The notes beneath the pieces were generated by a model. The model was not told the origin of the DNA. It made no database searches and saw nothing but the letters and a program-made list of their open reading frames with translations. Below are positions 12,001 to 23,185 of a DNA stretch of 64,000 nucleotides, one piece after another. Within the stretch, counting starts at the first letter, position 1. The number at the start of each line of letters is the position of its first letter. The stretch is from NCBI GenBank assembly GCA_973895155.1, contig OZ316892.1, forward strand, positions 26,908,001 to 26,972,000, given 5' to 3'. The translations under genes were made by a program, and so were the position numbers. The stretch is from Marsupella aquatica (taxonomy: Eukaryota > Marchantiophyta).

Positions 12001-13914
12001 GCTGCAGATGATAAAAGATTACTGCCTGCACATCAAGTTTTGACAGCACACGAGAACCATCAGTAAACCTAATTTTTTATTTCAATATTGGTTATTATTC
12101 CATTCTCAATGCTTAGAATAAACGTAGACACAATCACGATACCCCCAACTATAATGCGATAGTGTATCTTCGTTGAAGTCAAATGTGTCTAGGTGGCAAC
12201 TACAGAATCTACACTTAGTCAATTGTCAGTCGACACAGTTATATGATCAGTTCCCAGTCATCTTGCGATGTAGTAATCTGAACGCAAAAATCACGTAGGA
12301 GATATACGAAAGGACGTCCATCACGTACAAAATATAGCTAACGTAGTCCCAATACTAGACTGACATGCAAGTCATCCGGTCCTCACTCACAGTATTCAAA
12401 GTAGGAATGGATGTGTCATAATCTTCCATATATGCAATGGCCTCCCCGCCTCCTGACCCTGATCCTGAGGGTGCAGCTGGCTGGCCTTGTCCTCCACTAC
12501 CTCCCGTGGCAGAGGTACTCGAACGCGAGCCGGTAGAAGAGCTAACACTCTGGCTGTTAGAGGAGGCTGTGCCAATTCCCTCAAGCTGCTCCTCTTCAGC
12601 TCGTGCCAGCTCCTCACTCCTCCCCTGAGGGCAACCCCATCCAAGTAATTTAAATTAGCGAACACAAAAAATGGTGACACGCAGAATTTTAGAGGAAACA
12701 GTGTTTTCACAAAGCTAACAGGAGGGAGCTTCTTGCCATATCTTCTCAGGCCATGTACAAGTGAACGACAGACTTCCGGCGTTCACAGCAAAGAGTGATC
12801 AAATTAACTATTGAGTTTTCATTAATAGACAACAGAGTTCGTTGGTGGATACTTTTGTCCCACTGGATGTGCAAACTCATAAGAATAATGGGAACAGCTT
12901 TAACATCGGCAACCGTGTCCAGTCACACAGTCCACGGAACTAACCCTGATGATCTTGCATACGGAATAGATGCTCCCAATTGTGACAATGAACTCAGGTT
13001 GCAATTAAGGCACGGGCACGTACCCGATTGAGGTAACTATTTATGCAACTCTTTAGCTGAACACGAACAGCACATCGATGGTGCAATCGAAACCCTAAAT
13101 TTCTTCTCGGAAGGAAACCAAAAAGTCAAGGGATAGAGTAGTCACCAACCTTGACTTTAGCCAGGACGTCGAGCAACTTCTGCGGATCTGTGCACCCATC
13201 TCGGTAGTACTCCGCGACTGCTATATTATGCAACACCTGCATTGAAAAAAAGGCGAAGGTCTCATCATACCGCACAATGTTTCGTTACACCAATTTTCGA
13301 TCGGGGAAGGGGACAACGAAGGCAACTAGTACCCTCGAGTCCAGAGCAAATTCACAAAATTCAAAAACCCTAACAATGTAACCCCTAGTCCAATGTTTCC
13401 TCCACACGACATGAAATGTCCTTGTGTCTCAAACCGCGAATCAGCAGTCGTCACGGACACTGACCTTCGGATCATCCTCTTTCTTCTGTAGGAGCTGCTC
13501 CAGAACGCGCAAGCACTCCGCATACCGCTGCGCCTTGAAGAGCATCGCGGCTTCCTTGGCCAGCCCGGCCACGGCAGACGACGCAGCAGCGGAGGTGGTT
13601 GCGGGGGGAGGAGGAGGAGGTGGAGGAGGATGCGGAGTTTGAGGTCTTGCTGCTGCTGCCGCTTCTGCTGCTCCTCCATCGTCCGCCTGTGAAGAAGAGG
13701 GAACAGCAGATGCTGCTGCTGCGGGCGTTGTCATTAAGCTCGTCGTGCTGCTGCCATTGTTGCTGCTATTCGCGCTTCCATTGCTGCCTCCTCCTCCTCC
13801 TTCTCCTCCTTCACTTCCACTTCCACTTCCTCCACTACTTCCACCTCCGGCAATGCCAGCAGCCGTAGCTTCAGCCCCTGCTGCCGCCCCGCCATCGCTG
13901 CCGCCTTCGTCCAT
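9093..13914 (-). CDS. CNOT10: CNOT10 homologue, CCR4-NOT complex subunit
   Basis: This is a TPR protein of the CCR4-NOT deadenylase; in animals CNOT10 pairs with CNOT11 at the N-terminus of CNOT1. Six exons join in frame: 13465-13914, 13150-13236, 12391-12624, 11939-12025, 11602-11673 and 9093-11168, giving about 1001 residues. The start is the first ATG after an in-frame stop. Exon 1 encodes a Gly/Ser/Ala-rich leader with a poly-Pro run, then a TPR (AAMLFKAQRYAECLRVLEQL). Exons 2-5 carry HNIAVAEYYRDG, YDTSIPTLNTAVIFYHL, SVLEPLYQNIEPIDE and ALRVCMLMLDITLA, all typical of plant CNOT10. The 2.08-kb last exon holds LYKVRLLMLTRSLKATKREV, NLGCIHHQL, LWLRLAECCI and LGRLYAAEALCLLDR. Introns are few compared with animal orthologues. 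Acidic/Ala-rich linkers (AAEAVAAEAV) interrupt the TPRs. AAACCCTAA telo-boxes lie in introns 1 and 2. The family call is firm; exon 3 is low-complexity. Confidence 0.92.
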
Positions 13915-14693
13915 CTTTTCTCCGCTCCTCTCCACTCCAGTTCTCGCCTACACTCCGGTTCAATGCACCATCTCTATCGAGCGTGCGAGGAATAGTCGAT
14001 AGATTGCGAAGCCGATTAATTGAGCAGACTCCTACAGTTCTCGAGAACGAACAATATGACGGACGGCTTCGTGTTTGGGGGAGACGGAAAAGGGGGGAGA
14101 AAGACCACGGTCCAAAGCTTGATTAGGGATAAAGAGACGAGGCGGATGTTAATGTACTGTCGTTAAGTTAATCAATCCAGCCGTTGCCATCCCATCCCTC
14201 CTGCCGCTTATAATCTGATTAATTAAGATGGCACTGTAATGACCAGTTTCAAGTGGATGGATGATGAATGGATCACCATGTTTGATTTAAGGATTTAGTG
14301 CATTATCCATTTTTTTTTCATACTTGAATGCGAAAAGATATAGACATATGCTACTACTATCTGAATAAAATTCGAGTATTCATTTCGAGTTTATGGATGA
14401 TGAATTCAATGGTTGAGGCATTGTTTTCATACTAAAACTTGAAAAATTTATACTGAAGTTATTATTACTGGTAGAGTCAACAATTACCTTTTTAATGGTA
14501 AACGCTCGTCCCATGAAGCACTCATGTATGATATGGTCCCCACACAATGTTTGTTAAACTACATAGCTATAGCTCAGAGCTCAACACTTTTTTCCTGGAT
14601 TGAAAAACCCTTTTTTGTGTGCAAGACTTCTCCAGGGCCTGGGCAGAGCATTACTAACAGCTCTCAGAAACTACAGTAAGTTGTTATCCAGTG
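13915..14693. other. CNOT10 upstream region and spacer
   Basis: CT-rich sequence immediately upstream of the CNOT10 ATG should contain its promoter and leader; no clear TATA box was seen. Beyond about 14.1 kb the DNA is AT-rich and no gene is visible. Confidence 0.4.
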
Positions 14694-15215
14694 ACGAGTC
14701 CTATGCCACTGCGTTGCACTGTGCAAGGAAGGTTGGCCCATAGGGAGTCGGGCCAGGGCATTAATGGGGCAGCGAGAAGCACATATGTTCCAGGGGTGCA
14801 CATTTCCTCCATCAATAGTCAGAAGAAAAAAGCTAATCAAATCCAACGGCTGTGGGATCTTTCCCGTCCATGAATTTTTTTGTATTGGGACAAAAGACAA
14901 AAAAAGGGGGATCCATCGTTATAGTTGTAAATGGTTTTTGATAAGGTGACCTGCACAAGTGTCTGTCTATCTATTTATGATGGTTATCAAATATGCTATC
15001 TCATAGAAGAGATATCATGCAACACTTTTTTTCTCTAAGTAGAGATTCATATACTTATTCCTCAAATTTATGGGCTTTCTCAGGACAAAAAAAAAGGTGA
15101 TGCTCAGGGCCCCACAGGCTTGAAACCAGGGCCTTGCTCTCTTACTAATCTTGAGATTCATGCAATAGACGAGCCCTATGCCAGTGCGTTGCACCGTGCA
15201 AGGAGGGCCGGCCCA
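14694..15215 (-). repeat. Two copies of a ~50-bp segment; the second part of a SINE-like unit
   Basis: ACGAG(T/C)CCTATGCCA.TGCGTTGCAC.GTGCAAGGA occurs at about 14694-14743 and again at 15167-15215. Read on the minus strand, the second copy has a box A-like TGGCATAGGGC followed by a box B-like CTGGTTTCAAGCCTG (about 15115-15130) and then a run of T (end near 15090), as in a pol III-transcribed SINE. The first copy keeps only the 5' part. Confidence 0.45.
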
Positions 15216-15256
15216 CATCAGAGGGAGCATTTTCGAGGGGGGATTTCCATAACAGC

Positions 15257-15541
15257 TTTTAGTACCTGTCCCCTAAACTACCCAATATAATTAACTTGTC
15301 CCCCATTTTGTATTTGGGTTAATATTAATTTGTATATGGGTTCCCGTAGCCAGGTGAGGCCGATGAAGGGGTGCCATGGTGGGCTCAGGCTATCCGGTAG
15401 CAACTTGCCACATGGTCATGGGAACCCGTATACATGTTAATTATATTAATACAAATACAAAATGGAGGACATGTTGATAATTAATTTTGTTTTGGGGGCA
15501 CCTTAGCAATATTAGGTAATTTGGGGGACAGGTTAGTAAAA
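15257..15541. mobile_element. Fold-back MITE with long inverted repeats
   Basis: The two halves are inverted copies of each other over roughly 90-110 bp. The left arm runs TTTTAGTACCTGTCCCC, through CCATTTTGTATTTG, to TGGGTTCCCGT; the right arm reverse-complemented gives TTTTACTAACCTGTCCCC, CCATTTTGTATTTG and ACGGGTTCCC. The centre (about 15350-15415) is a GC-richer loop. There is no coding capacity. Target-site duplication is unclear, so the superfamily is not assigned. Confidence 0.7.
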
Positions 15542-15554
15542 ACTTGTTGTCCAT

Positions 15555-15810
15555 AATGAAGGGAGGGAGGGAATTGGTTAGGTTGAGGGGATTCGCGAGG
15601 GAGGGAGAAAAAGATGAGGCATGGAGGGGAGGGGATGATTTGATGTTGGGATTTGATGGAGGCATGGGGGAAGCATTTGCAAGGGAGGGAGGGAATGATG
15701 AGGCACGGAGGGGAGGGATAATGATCAGGCATTGTTATCCCCTCATTGATGGCGACGTGAGGGTCCAACGCGAGGCACGACATGAGGGTCCGGCGTGAGG
15801 CACATATTCG
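15555..15810 (+). repeat. G-rich direct repeats
   Basis: A purine-rich tract holds an imperfect direct repeat (GAGGGAGGGAGAAAAAGATG... and AAGGGAGGGAGGGAATGATG..., starting near 15596 and 15680), followed by a 25-bp repeat TGAGGGTCC..CG.GAGGCAC (near 15758 and 15783). The G-runs could form quadruplexes on the plus strand. No gene is apparent. Confidence 0.55.
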
Positions 15811-16609
15811 CAACGCAGGCGTAGAGGGACCGGATGGTATTGTCGGGAGTGGAAGTCCTCGCAAGTGAATCAAATGGATATGATAAATTCACTCAAATAT
15901 CTAACGGCCAGTTTTGATTCCCGCCAATATTGGATTTTGTAATGGGACAAAAGACAAAAATGACAGGATTGCCTATTATAGTTGTAGATTCTTTGCTACT
16001 TGTTTACACAAATTGGAACAACTTGCAAAAGGTCCGCCATGTACTCAATCATTTGTTATAAAAATGTAAAGTTTTTTCTTCCATATGTTCAAGCATTGCT
16101 GGAAGGTTTATCCACTACCCAGACAGAAAAAAATTAAGTTAATCATAATTATTGACCTATTTCTAGGGCAATGTCTCTTTGTTAATTTCAACATCAAAAC
16201 ATGCCACTCTTCAATATACCTTGTTATATTTCCATCCTCAAAATGAGGCTCCAAGGATGTAGCTACTATACTAGGACTAGCCAAGTGACATGCTTTGCAC
16301 AACAATGTCAATAGTAAGTGATGTTGAGCATAAATGTTATTGAGCATAAGTGAGATGGCCAGGCAATAGAGTTGGATGTTGTGGGGAGTAGGTTGGTCAG
16401 CCTAGCAACCAGATTTCAAGGAGTGTGCATAAGGGTTTCATGGAGAGTGACACTTGAGAGTGGAAAAGGTGCAGAGTAGCACCCTCAGGTCCATCTCATG
16501 GTTATTAAAAAATGTCACCATAATCCATGGCAAGGGACGCTTACCATACAATGACATTTAGTAAACTGACCAGGAGAAAGAAATAGTGGGATTGCATGTT
16601 TACTCATTA

Positions 16610-17300
16610 TGAAGGTGCTATATATGGTGAATCCAACTCTCATGTTTTGTCTTATTCATATTTGTGTATCATGAATTTTTATTTGAATGTACCTTAACAA
16701 GGGGTATCCTTTGTATCACATAGACTTTTAATTCATTTTTGGACCCCTTTAAAATTTTGGTATTCTATAGTGTTTTGAATTTATTTTGGCAGTCCCCTTA
16801 ATTTGTAAACTTTGTTAAGTCCTAGAGAGAAACTAAGAGCTTCATTTTCTACCGCTTTTAAATATGCTCATGAGTGAGAGGAATGATTCTAAGAAATGTC
16901 AGCACATCCTGTCTTAAGCTCCCCTTGTGGCTTTCTTTCCTAAGTTTATGGTTTTTATTGAATAAGAGTCATTAATAAGACACACTGAAATAGGTGCACA
17001 ACTCGTAGGATCTTTGTGTAATAAAATTGTACTTTCCATTGATCACTATGTGCTTTTATTGCATGTGCTTTATTTATATTATTTAATTTCATTGTGCACA
17101 ACTCGTAGCAATTTTGTGTAATAAAATTGTACTTTCCATTGGTCACTATGTGCTTTTATTGCATGTACTTTATTTATATTATTTAATTTCATTCACATTT
17201 AATATGTATTATAGTCTTACTCTTTAATTTTGTCCACTTAATATCACTAGAAGACAAAAAGTAAAGCATGTTCCAGGATGAGCATGCTATATTGTAGGGT
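16610..17300 (+). repeat. Dispersed repeat, copy 1
   Basis: Segments of this region recur in reverse orientation at about 37130-37700. Shared blocks include TTTGGACCCCTTT, AGTGTTTTGAATTTATTT-like sequence, TGCACAACTC and GCATGTTCCAGGATGA(G)CATGCTAT. The order of the blocks is kept. No transposase or reverse transcriptase reading frame was found, so the class is unknown. A 100-bp tandem duplication (16994-17193) lies inside this copy and is absent from the other. Confidence 0.6.
16994..17193 (+). repeat. 100-bp tandem duplication
   Basis: Two adjacent units (16994-17093 and 17094-17193) start GTGCACAACTCGTAG and are nearly identical, differing at a few positions. The first also continues TTTGTGTAATAAAATTGTAC. 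High identity suggests a recent event. Confidence 0.85.
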
Positions 17301-18990
17301 TTGCATGATGTCAGTATAACTAAATATCAAAAACCACTTGAAAAATTTAAACCTTGACAATCAATCTACGGCTACGGGTACATTAGAGCTCCCTAACCAA
17401 TCCCATCTGAGATCCCATCAAAATATTTTAATGAAACTTTTTCTTATGCATGGAATCAAAATCATGGGGGAGAAAAAAACAAGCTGATGGGAAAACAACA
17501 TGAAGTCTATTGTCTAGCTTCCACCCAAAACAAATTAAAAATGAACAATAATGGTCCTCCCATTCAATCGAAGAGTGATCTTTGTTCCAATACAGGGCCA
17601 CTTTATTACAATGCCTGGGCTTAGTGTATTAAAGCGGGCTAAGTACTTAAAATAGGTTTAGTACTGAGTTTAGTGGATTTTCCCTTATTTTCTCCCCTTT
17701 ATTGTGTCTACAGGTAGTGCCTTTGAGATCGGGTCCAGTTTGCTTAGAGGATTTAGTTCTTCTGTCATTGTTGAGGACTCTTGGGCTTTTGGCTTTAGTG
17801 TGTTTTTCCTTCTTTCTCCCGTTCTACTGTAGTTTTCCGTATCTGACCCATTAGCGGGAACCCTGGTTTACACTGGAACCCAAAGCCAGCACGAAATATC
17901 TTGAGGGCGGAGCAAAAAAGGTTGAGGGCGAAAAACACTCATTATGGGTTGCAGTTCGAGCCATGAGTTGTATCTCAATTTCTCAAAGGTCTAAACTTCT
18001 GGCTGTCCGAGCACAGTTCTCGAGCATCACCTTCGGTCTTTCCTGCCTTGAAAAAGAATTAAAGAACCCTGCTGGTGATATAGACAATCCCAACGTCCCA
18101 ACCCTGATGAATGTTAGGGACTTTGGTGATGTAAGCTGATCATCATAATGTCCAAGCCATCAAACTCCGAGCATCCCACTCTCTATACAGGTGAATCCCG
18201 TTGAATTTTTCTCTCAGAACTTGGTCATGTTTTTGCAGTAGTCCTCAGTTCACTGAAGGTTTTGCTTCTACAAAAAATAAAATTCTCTGCTTTAAGACTG
18301 CCGCCTCCTGCAAATTCTGCGTTTGGACCCAGTGACTGTCCAATTCTAGCTATTCATCGATGAGCAGCTTCGACAGGCCACAGAGTTCTCAGGAAAGGCA
18401 AAGTCTAGAGCGACAACAACTGTTCTGCTGAAACGAGTGCACTAACAAAGCAGGGCAACCGAGCTTCAATTGGTAGCCGCATATTCTTGTGTAAACCTTT
18501 TCTTTAGAATGCGGAAGTCAAGAAATGCACTCCTCAAACGAGTGACGGCAACGACGACGAGATGGGGACACAAGAGTTGGGCGTCTTAGGGCTGGCTTTT
18601 GACAGGAAGCGAAGTTCTCATCATTCACGTCAATCGTAACAACAACAAATTGCTTTGCTGTTCGTTCCTCCCGAGTTCGTAGTTTCAGGTGTAAATCTTG
18701 ACCTAAATTGCTCTCATCCTGAGTTCGCAGTGTCAGCTTCGAATCTTGGCCTGCATCGTTTGCGTTGGTGGAATTATGAAACTTCGGAATTCGCCCGGAA
18801 AGCGAGTTTGAATGGAAATGACGGTTAATCAATTTTAGAGTCGGATTCTAGATATTTGTAAACCCTGGCATCCTGAATGCTCAAGCTGGGCAGACTTACA
18901 CGCACTGGATTGTTCTTAGGTCAATGCAGCTAGCATATCAACTTTGTGGAGAGTGGAAGGGGCTAGTAGGAATTTGAGGTTGGGGGGACA
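17301..18990. other. Intergenic spacer upstream of the uL18 gene
   Basis: No supported gene. Near its right end, a 48-bp imperfect tandem repeat starts GAGTTCG.AG at 18673 and again at 18721, inside a minus-strand open frame (18518-18832) with no recognisable domain. The stretch next to 18991 should hold the uL18 promoter; no TATA box stands out. Confidence 0.4.
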
Positions 18991-20105
18991 ATGGCAGGGT
19001 TTGGAGCTGGCATCCGGGCTTTGGCAGCAGCAGCTAGTCGCCATCTTGTTCATCAATCAGCTACCTTTCGTAGACCTCTTCTGGCAGACGATTACTTGCG
19101 GTCGGTCTCGGTTATTTCGAGCATGGGCTACGCTACCCGAGCTAAGAAAAGAGAACGGTCAAGTCGACGAAGCCATTCGGATGATGAGGCTGTAAGTCTT
19201 CTAACCCCACGTTCACGAGGATAAAAATAAGGCCTTCGGGCTTTGCTAGAACGATCTCCTCTTGGTTTGCTAAACCCTATGACAAGGGTTTAGGGTTGCT
19301 ATCCTCTTCTTCTCGCCTGGTAGAGTTGTCCAGTTCCCCGATTTTGCCCTTGGTGCTCGGCAGCTCTCTAGATTTCCTTTCTCGCTCGTTTTTATCTCCT
19401 GTGTGCCAGACATTGCTCCATCTTATGCTTTCCTCTAGATTTTCAATTGAAGTAGGTCTTCCATCAACTCTCAAAGCTGCATTTTCAACCTTGTGGTCTG
19501 TGCTGACTCAGTTGAGCGGCCCGTAAAGCTCAGCATGGAGTTAAATGAATAGTATTTCGTGCAGTCGCTTACGCTAACCCGGTCCAACTTGTTATTCTAT
19601 TCTAGTAGTCCTTCTGAAACAGGTAACTCTAACTTTTGTGTTTGTCATTTGTGTGCAGCTGAGTTGGTATCACGATTACGATCGCCATCTGCCCTGGCCT
19701 GATAGGAGACAAACTCTAGAAGAGAAGGACAGACAGAAGGAAAAGAAGAAGAACCACAGAAGGTCTTTTAAGTTACGGTGTGAGAAGTATTTGAAACCTT
19801 TCACTCTCGACATATACATCTCCAACAAGTACGTGCACGCAACAATTATGCACAGGGCTCTGCATAAAGTAGTAGCTGTTGCCAATTCTAATGCAAAAGA
19901 GTTTCGTGGGACGTTGCCGGCTTATGGTGATATGCGAGCCTGCTGGGTGATTGGAAAGGTTCTTGCTGACCGGGCCAAGGAAGCCGATGTGTACACAGTA
20001 GTCTATGAACCAAGGAGAGGAGAGAAGCTGGACACGAAGATCATGACAATCGTTGATACCTTAGTCGAGAATGGCATTGCTTTGGAGTTGGACAAAAACG
20101 CATAG
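18991..20105 (+). CDS. uL18-family ribosomal protein, probably organellar
   Basis: Two exons (18991-19191 and 19659-20105) join in phase 0 to give 215 residues. uL18 binds 5S rRNA in the central protuberance of the large subunit. The C-terminal domain is diagnostic: LDIYISNKYVHATIMHRAL, VVAVANSNAKEFRG and ADVYTVVYEPRRGEKL followed by an IVDTLVENGI helix, as in plant L18p/L5e family proteins. Residues 1-46 are Arg/Ala/Ser-rich and almost free of acidic residues, as in a mitochondrial transit peptide, so an organelle ribosome is likely; plastid targeting is not excluded. Between them is a basic linker (KDRQKEKKKNHRR). The ATG at 18991 is preferred because it opens the transit-peptide-like reading. 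Intron 1 carries a pair of telo-box motifs near 19272-19297, often linked to translation-apparatus genes. Confidence 0.88.
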
Positions 20106-21373
20106 AGAGCTCATCCTGTTTCCGAGGTACCATACTCTGTTATTCCATTGTCACAGTTCGCTCTTTACATCCAAAATTAGTTACGTCTTAGATCATCGAG
20201 GTCAATTTACAATCTCAGTCTGACCATTGGAGGGTCTGTAAAATACTCAATCAAGGGAGAGACGTTGCATCTGACTGTCCTGGTTGCTTGCAGTCGGATC
20301 TAAATTAGACAACCTCACCCTTTCCTGCTGCATTCACGCGATGGTGAAAGATTGGACAAATCTATTGGAGAAGGTGATTGGCACTGTAGGTGGGAAGGTT
20401 GGGAAACTTTCCCGAGGTTGGAAAGGAAAGGTGTGCTATGAAAAGTCATATAGCACCCAAATCCTATGACATTTTTGTTTAGTATGTAAAGTCTGGCTAT
20501 GATCCCTGAGCATTCACAGAAAATAATGTAATTACCGTCTGTGGCCCGCTGACAGGATAGCAATTACTGTCCGTGGTGTGGAGTGCCATAAACGATAGTT
20601 TGTAGAACTGAGGAGTGTGCCAGTAGCTTAATGTAGAAAGTAATTCAGAGCCAGTCTCCCTTCTTTAAGAGAGCATTCCACGACACTTGTTAGATCAATA
20701 AGCATTCAATATAAGATGGAGACCCTTTTGAATGGAGTACACTGGTCGCTAAAAGGGTCAATTTTATGTTTTCAAATTAAGCTCTCCGGGTTGTCCAGCC
20801 AATCTTTCTCATTGAGATGGAAACATTTGTGAAAAACGAACGAGAGCCACATTACAGCTGCACCTACTCTGGATAGCTCGTCTCTGTTTCCATCGTTTTT
20901 GTTTTACAAAGTTCTCACTGCCATCAGACTAGCATGGATATGGAATGGATCTCTTCACCAGCTCCGAAGGCCCGTGTAATATTGTTTTTTAATTTTAAAG
21001 TCTGATTTCGACTAATTACCAATTGTGGCCCGGACGACAATCGTAGTCACATACCATCTGATGCCAGAATCGGGACGATTGGCGTTGAATCTAAGACCAG
21101 CATGTATCAATGGTAGGTAAGCAGGGCATTACAAGGACTGTCAGCGCAAGTCCAACAGCACATCACTTCCACGAAACAATTCGGACGAACGCCAGCTGAT
21201 TACAATCATTATTGTTTGTCAACTTGCAGCCATCAACGTGCCCTGACAGAGAAATGGCCAGATGGTGAGGAGGCCTGCCGTGTTCTGTGGCATATCCCCA
21301 CTCGCCAGTAGGTCAATGTACCCGATTGCAAAGCAATGTCAGGTGCGAACGCAAAGACCTCTGACGAAAAACG
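20106..21373. other. Spacer between convergent genes
   Basis: Contains the 3' ends of the uL18 gene (+) and the CNX6/MoaE gene (-). No other gene, repeat or RNA was recognised. Confidence 0.5.
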
Positions 21374-21832
21374 TCACAGGCCCTTTTGACGTCGTTGCAG
21401 AAATTCATTGTTTTCTTTCCAGGCTTCGCCACTCGAATAGACCTCTTTCTTCCAAATTGGAACAGTAGCTTTCAACTCATCGATCAGAAACTGGCAAGCT
21501 TCAAGCGCATCCTTCCTGTGGGTCGAAGAGACGGCAATAAACACGCTCTCTTCGCCTATTGGCACGATCCCGAGTCGGTGAGCTATGGCCACTCCGATCA
21601 AAGACCACCGGTTTCTAGCTGATGTGCAGATTTTCTTGAGCTCCAGGACAGCCATAGGTTTGTACGCCTCGTACCGCAGCTCGATCACCTCGCGCCCCTG
21701 GAACGTGTCTCTCGTGGTTCCAATGAAAGTAGAAATTGCACCGGCTCCATTGTCCCGAACCGCATCGACGTATTTCCCCATCTCCAGAGGACTGTCCACA
21801 ATCTCCAACAAATCCTCCTTCTCATTCGCCAT
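21374..21832 (-). CDS. CNX6: Molybdopterin synthase large (catalytic) subunit, MoaE/CNX6
   Basis: This subunit, with the small sulfur carrier CNX7/MoaD, converts cyclic pyranopterin monophosphate to molybdopterin in the cytosol. The single-exon frame gives 152 residues, the full length of bacterial MoaE and without the N-terminal extension of some plant CNX6 proteins. Family motifs: GAISTFIGTTRD (31-42), LRYEAYKPMA (52-61), IAHRLGIVPIGE (83-94), VSSTHRKDALEAC (101-113) and LKATVPIWKKE (120-130). H105-R106 and lysines K121 and K128 match the conserved active-site residues (Lys119 and Lys126 in E. coli). The ATG at 21832 precedes a good MoaE N-terminus. A 56-bp tandem duplication begins 14 bp upstream, in the promoter or leader. 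The gene is convergent with the uL18 gene. Nothing suggests it is broken. Confidence 0.93.
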   Translation of the reverse strand: MANEKEDLLEIVDSPLEMGKYVDAVRDNGAGAISTFIGTTRDTFQGREVIELRYEAYKPMAVLELKKICTSARNRWSLIGVAIAHRLGIVPIGEESVFIAVSSTHRKDALEACQFLIDELKATVPIWKKEVYSSGEAWKENNEFLQRRQKGL

Positions 21833-21845
21833 GATAATCCCTCAC

Positions 21846-21957
21846 TATGCCACCCTCGGGAATGTACTCGACTGCAGCCGACTGCACGAGAGGAGCTTCA
21901 GTATGCCACCCTCGGGAATGTACTGGACTGCAGCCGACTGCACGAGAGGAGCTTCAG
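21846..21957 (-). repeat. 56-bp tandem duplication upstream of CNX6/MoaE
   Basis: Two units (21846-21901 and 21902-21957) starting TATGCCACCCTCGGGAATGT differ at about one position. They lie just upstream of the CNX6/MoaE ATG, so they duplicate part of its 5' leader or core promoter. Confidence 0.9.
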
Positions 21958-22147
21958 CAACAGGAAGCTCTGAGGATAAAACCTTTGTTTCACATTTGCT
22001 TGATGGCCTCGAATTGTTCTCCATTTCTTGTACAACTCTTACTAAGTGCACACTCCTGGGGAAGCCAGGGCCTTGCACTTACATGTGGTTTGCACTACCT
22101 GACCATAGACCCTATGACCCTCCCATGCGGTACCCGGGAGCTCTACC

Positions 22148-22304
22148 AGGCTTTTCAGTTTGTGACTTAGTTGGGCTTTAGTGGTTTTGCAACTTGGACT
22201 ATTGGGAATTTTGCCTCGTTGGCTTAGGCTTTTCAGTTTGTGACTTAGTTGGGCTTTAGTGGTTTTGCGACTTGGACTATTGGGAATTTTGCCTCTTTGG
22301 CTTT
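22148..22304 (+). repeat. 78-bp tandem duplication
   Basis: Two units beginning AGGCTTTTCAGTTTGTGAC at 22148 and 22226 are nearly identical and end in GGGAATTTTGCCTC. No coding role is evident; open frames across it are repeats of the same words. Confidence 0.85.
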
Positions 22305-23087
22305 GGCTCTTTGGTTTTCTGGGTTTTATCCTTTGTCTTTTCCCCTTTATTTGGATTTTTGGCCTTTGGGATCTTGTCTCTCCCCGGAAGGCATTCCATA
22401 GCACTCCTATGCATATGATAAGTGTACATTTTCATACTTCGCACTTATAGTTGAGTACAATGGTGATTCTTCTTGCTGCTTGAGTGGCCTCTACCTCCAG
22501 TTAGTCCTCTCCCTCAGTCCCTTGTCACATTAATAGAAGTTGTCATCTTATGTTCAAGTAGGAATCTAATCTCTTACTTAAACCATTGACCCTACATCCC
22601 TCAAATTGTACTCCCTATTGAACCTCTGTCAACTATCTCAAAAATGCAACTTTAACTCTTGATAAAAATGGTAATTATGCAGTGATTCATAAGATTGTAT
22701 AAGGTTTTGCACTTACATAATTATTGCTGAGTGGAGCCTAAAAGTGCAAAATAAACTTAATAGAGGAACCAGAAACCTTGCAATTAGGCAGGGTTTGTAC
22801 TTATGATTTGTGCACTTAGGAAGAGGTAACTACTTCTTTTGGAACTTGTGTGAGGTAAAAGAAATAAAGCACGGGCAAAAGCTAGTCTAAGGCTATGCAG
22901 TCTAGAGTGAATCCTCTTGACCATGACTCTGGGGGGCCACAACTAACACAGGGTGGAACTGGAAAAGGGGGCTTAATGGTACTCACCATCTAATTATGAG
23001 CAAAGCAGTGGTATTGGAATTCTAATTTACAAACAAAATTTTTTGACTCAACAAAGTGAAATCACAATTTTTATTTTTTTTAAAGGC

Positions 23088-23185
23088 AAAATCCATGGAA
23101 CCCCACAGAAAGGTGGCCAGTTTAGGAAATTTGAACCCAAGACCTATGAGTCCCTACTCAAGTGAAGTACCACACAGCCATGTCT
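23088..23185 (-). mobile_element. tRNA-derived SINE-like copy (minus strand)
   Basis: On the minus strand it starts AGACATGGCTGTGTGG, has box A-like TGGTACTTCACTTGAG (plus 23157-23172), box B-like GGGTTCAAATTTCC (plus 23125-23138) and continues to CTGTGGGGTTCC. The start, box order and TGTGGGG tail match the copy at 4801-4876. It is intergenic between CNX6/MoaE and the unnamed gene. Confidence 0.6.

Noticed and set aside
13599-14002. Plus-strand Leu/Pro-rich open frames
   Set aside because: They are the reverse of the GC-rich, low-complexity first exon of CNOT10 and its upstream region.
22042-22404. Minus-strand Lys/Ser/Pro repeat protein
   Set aside because: It is produced by the 78-bp tandem duplication; there is no other support for coding.
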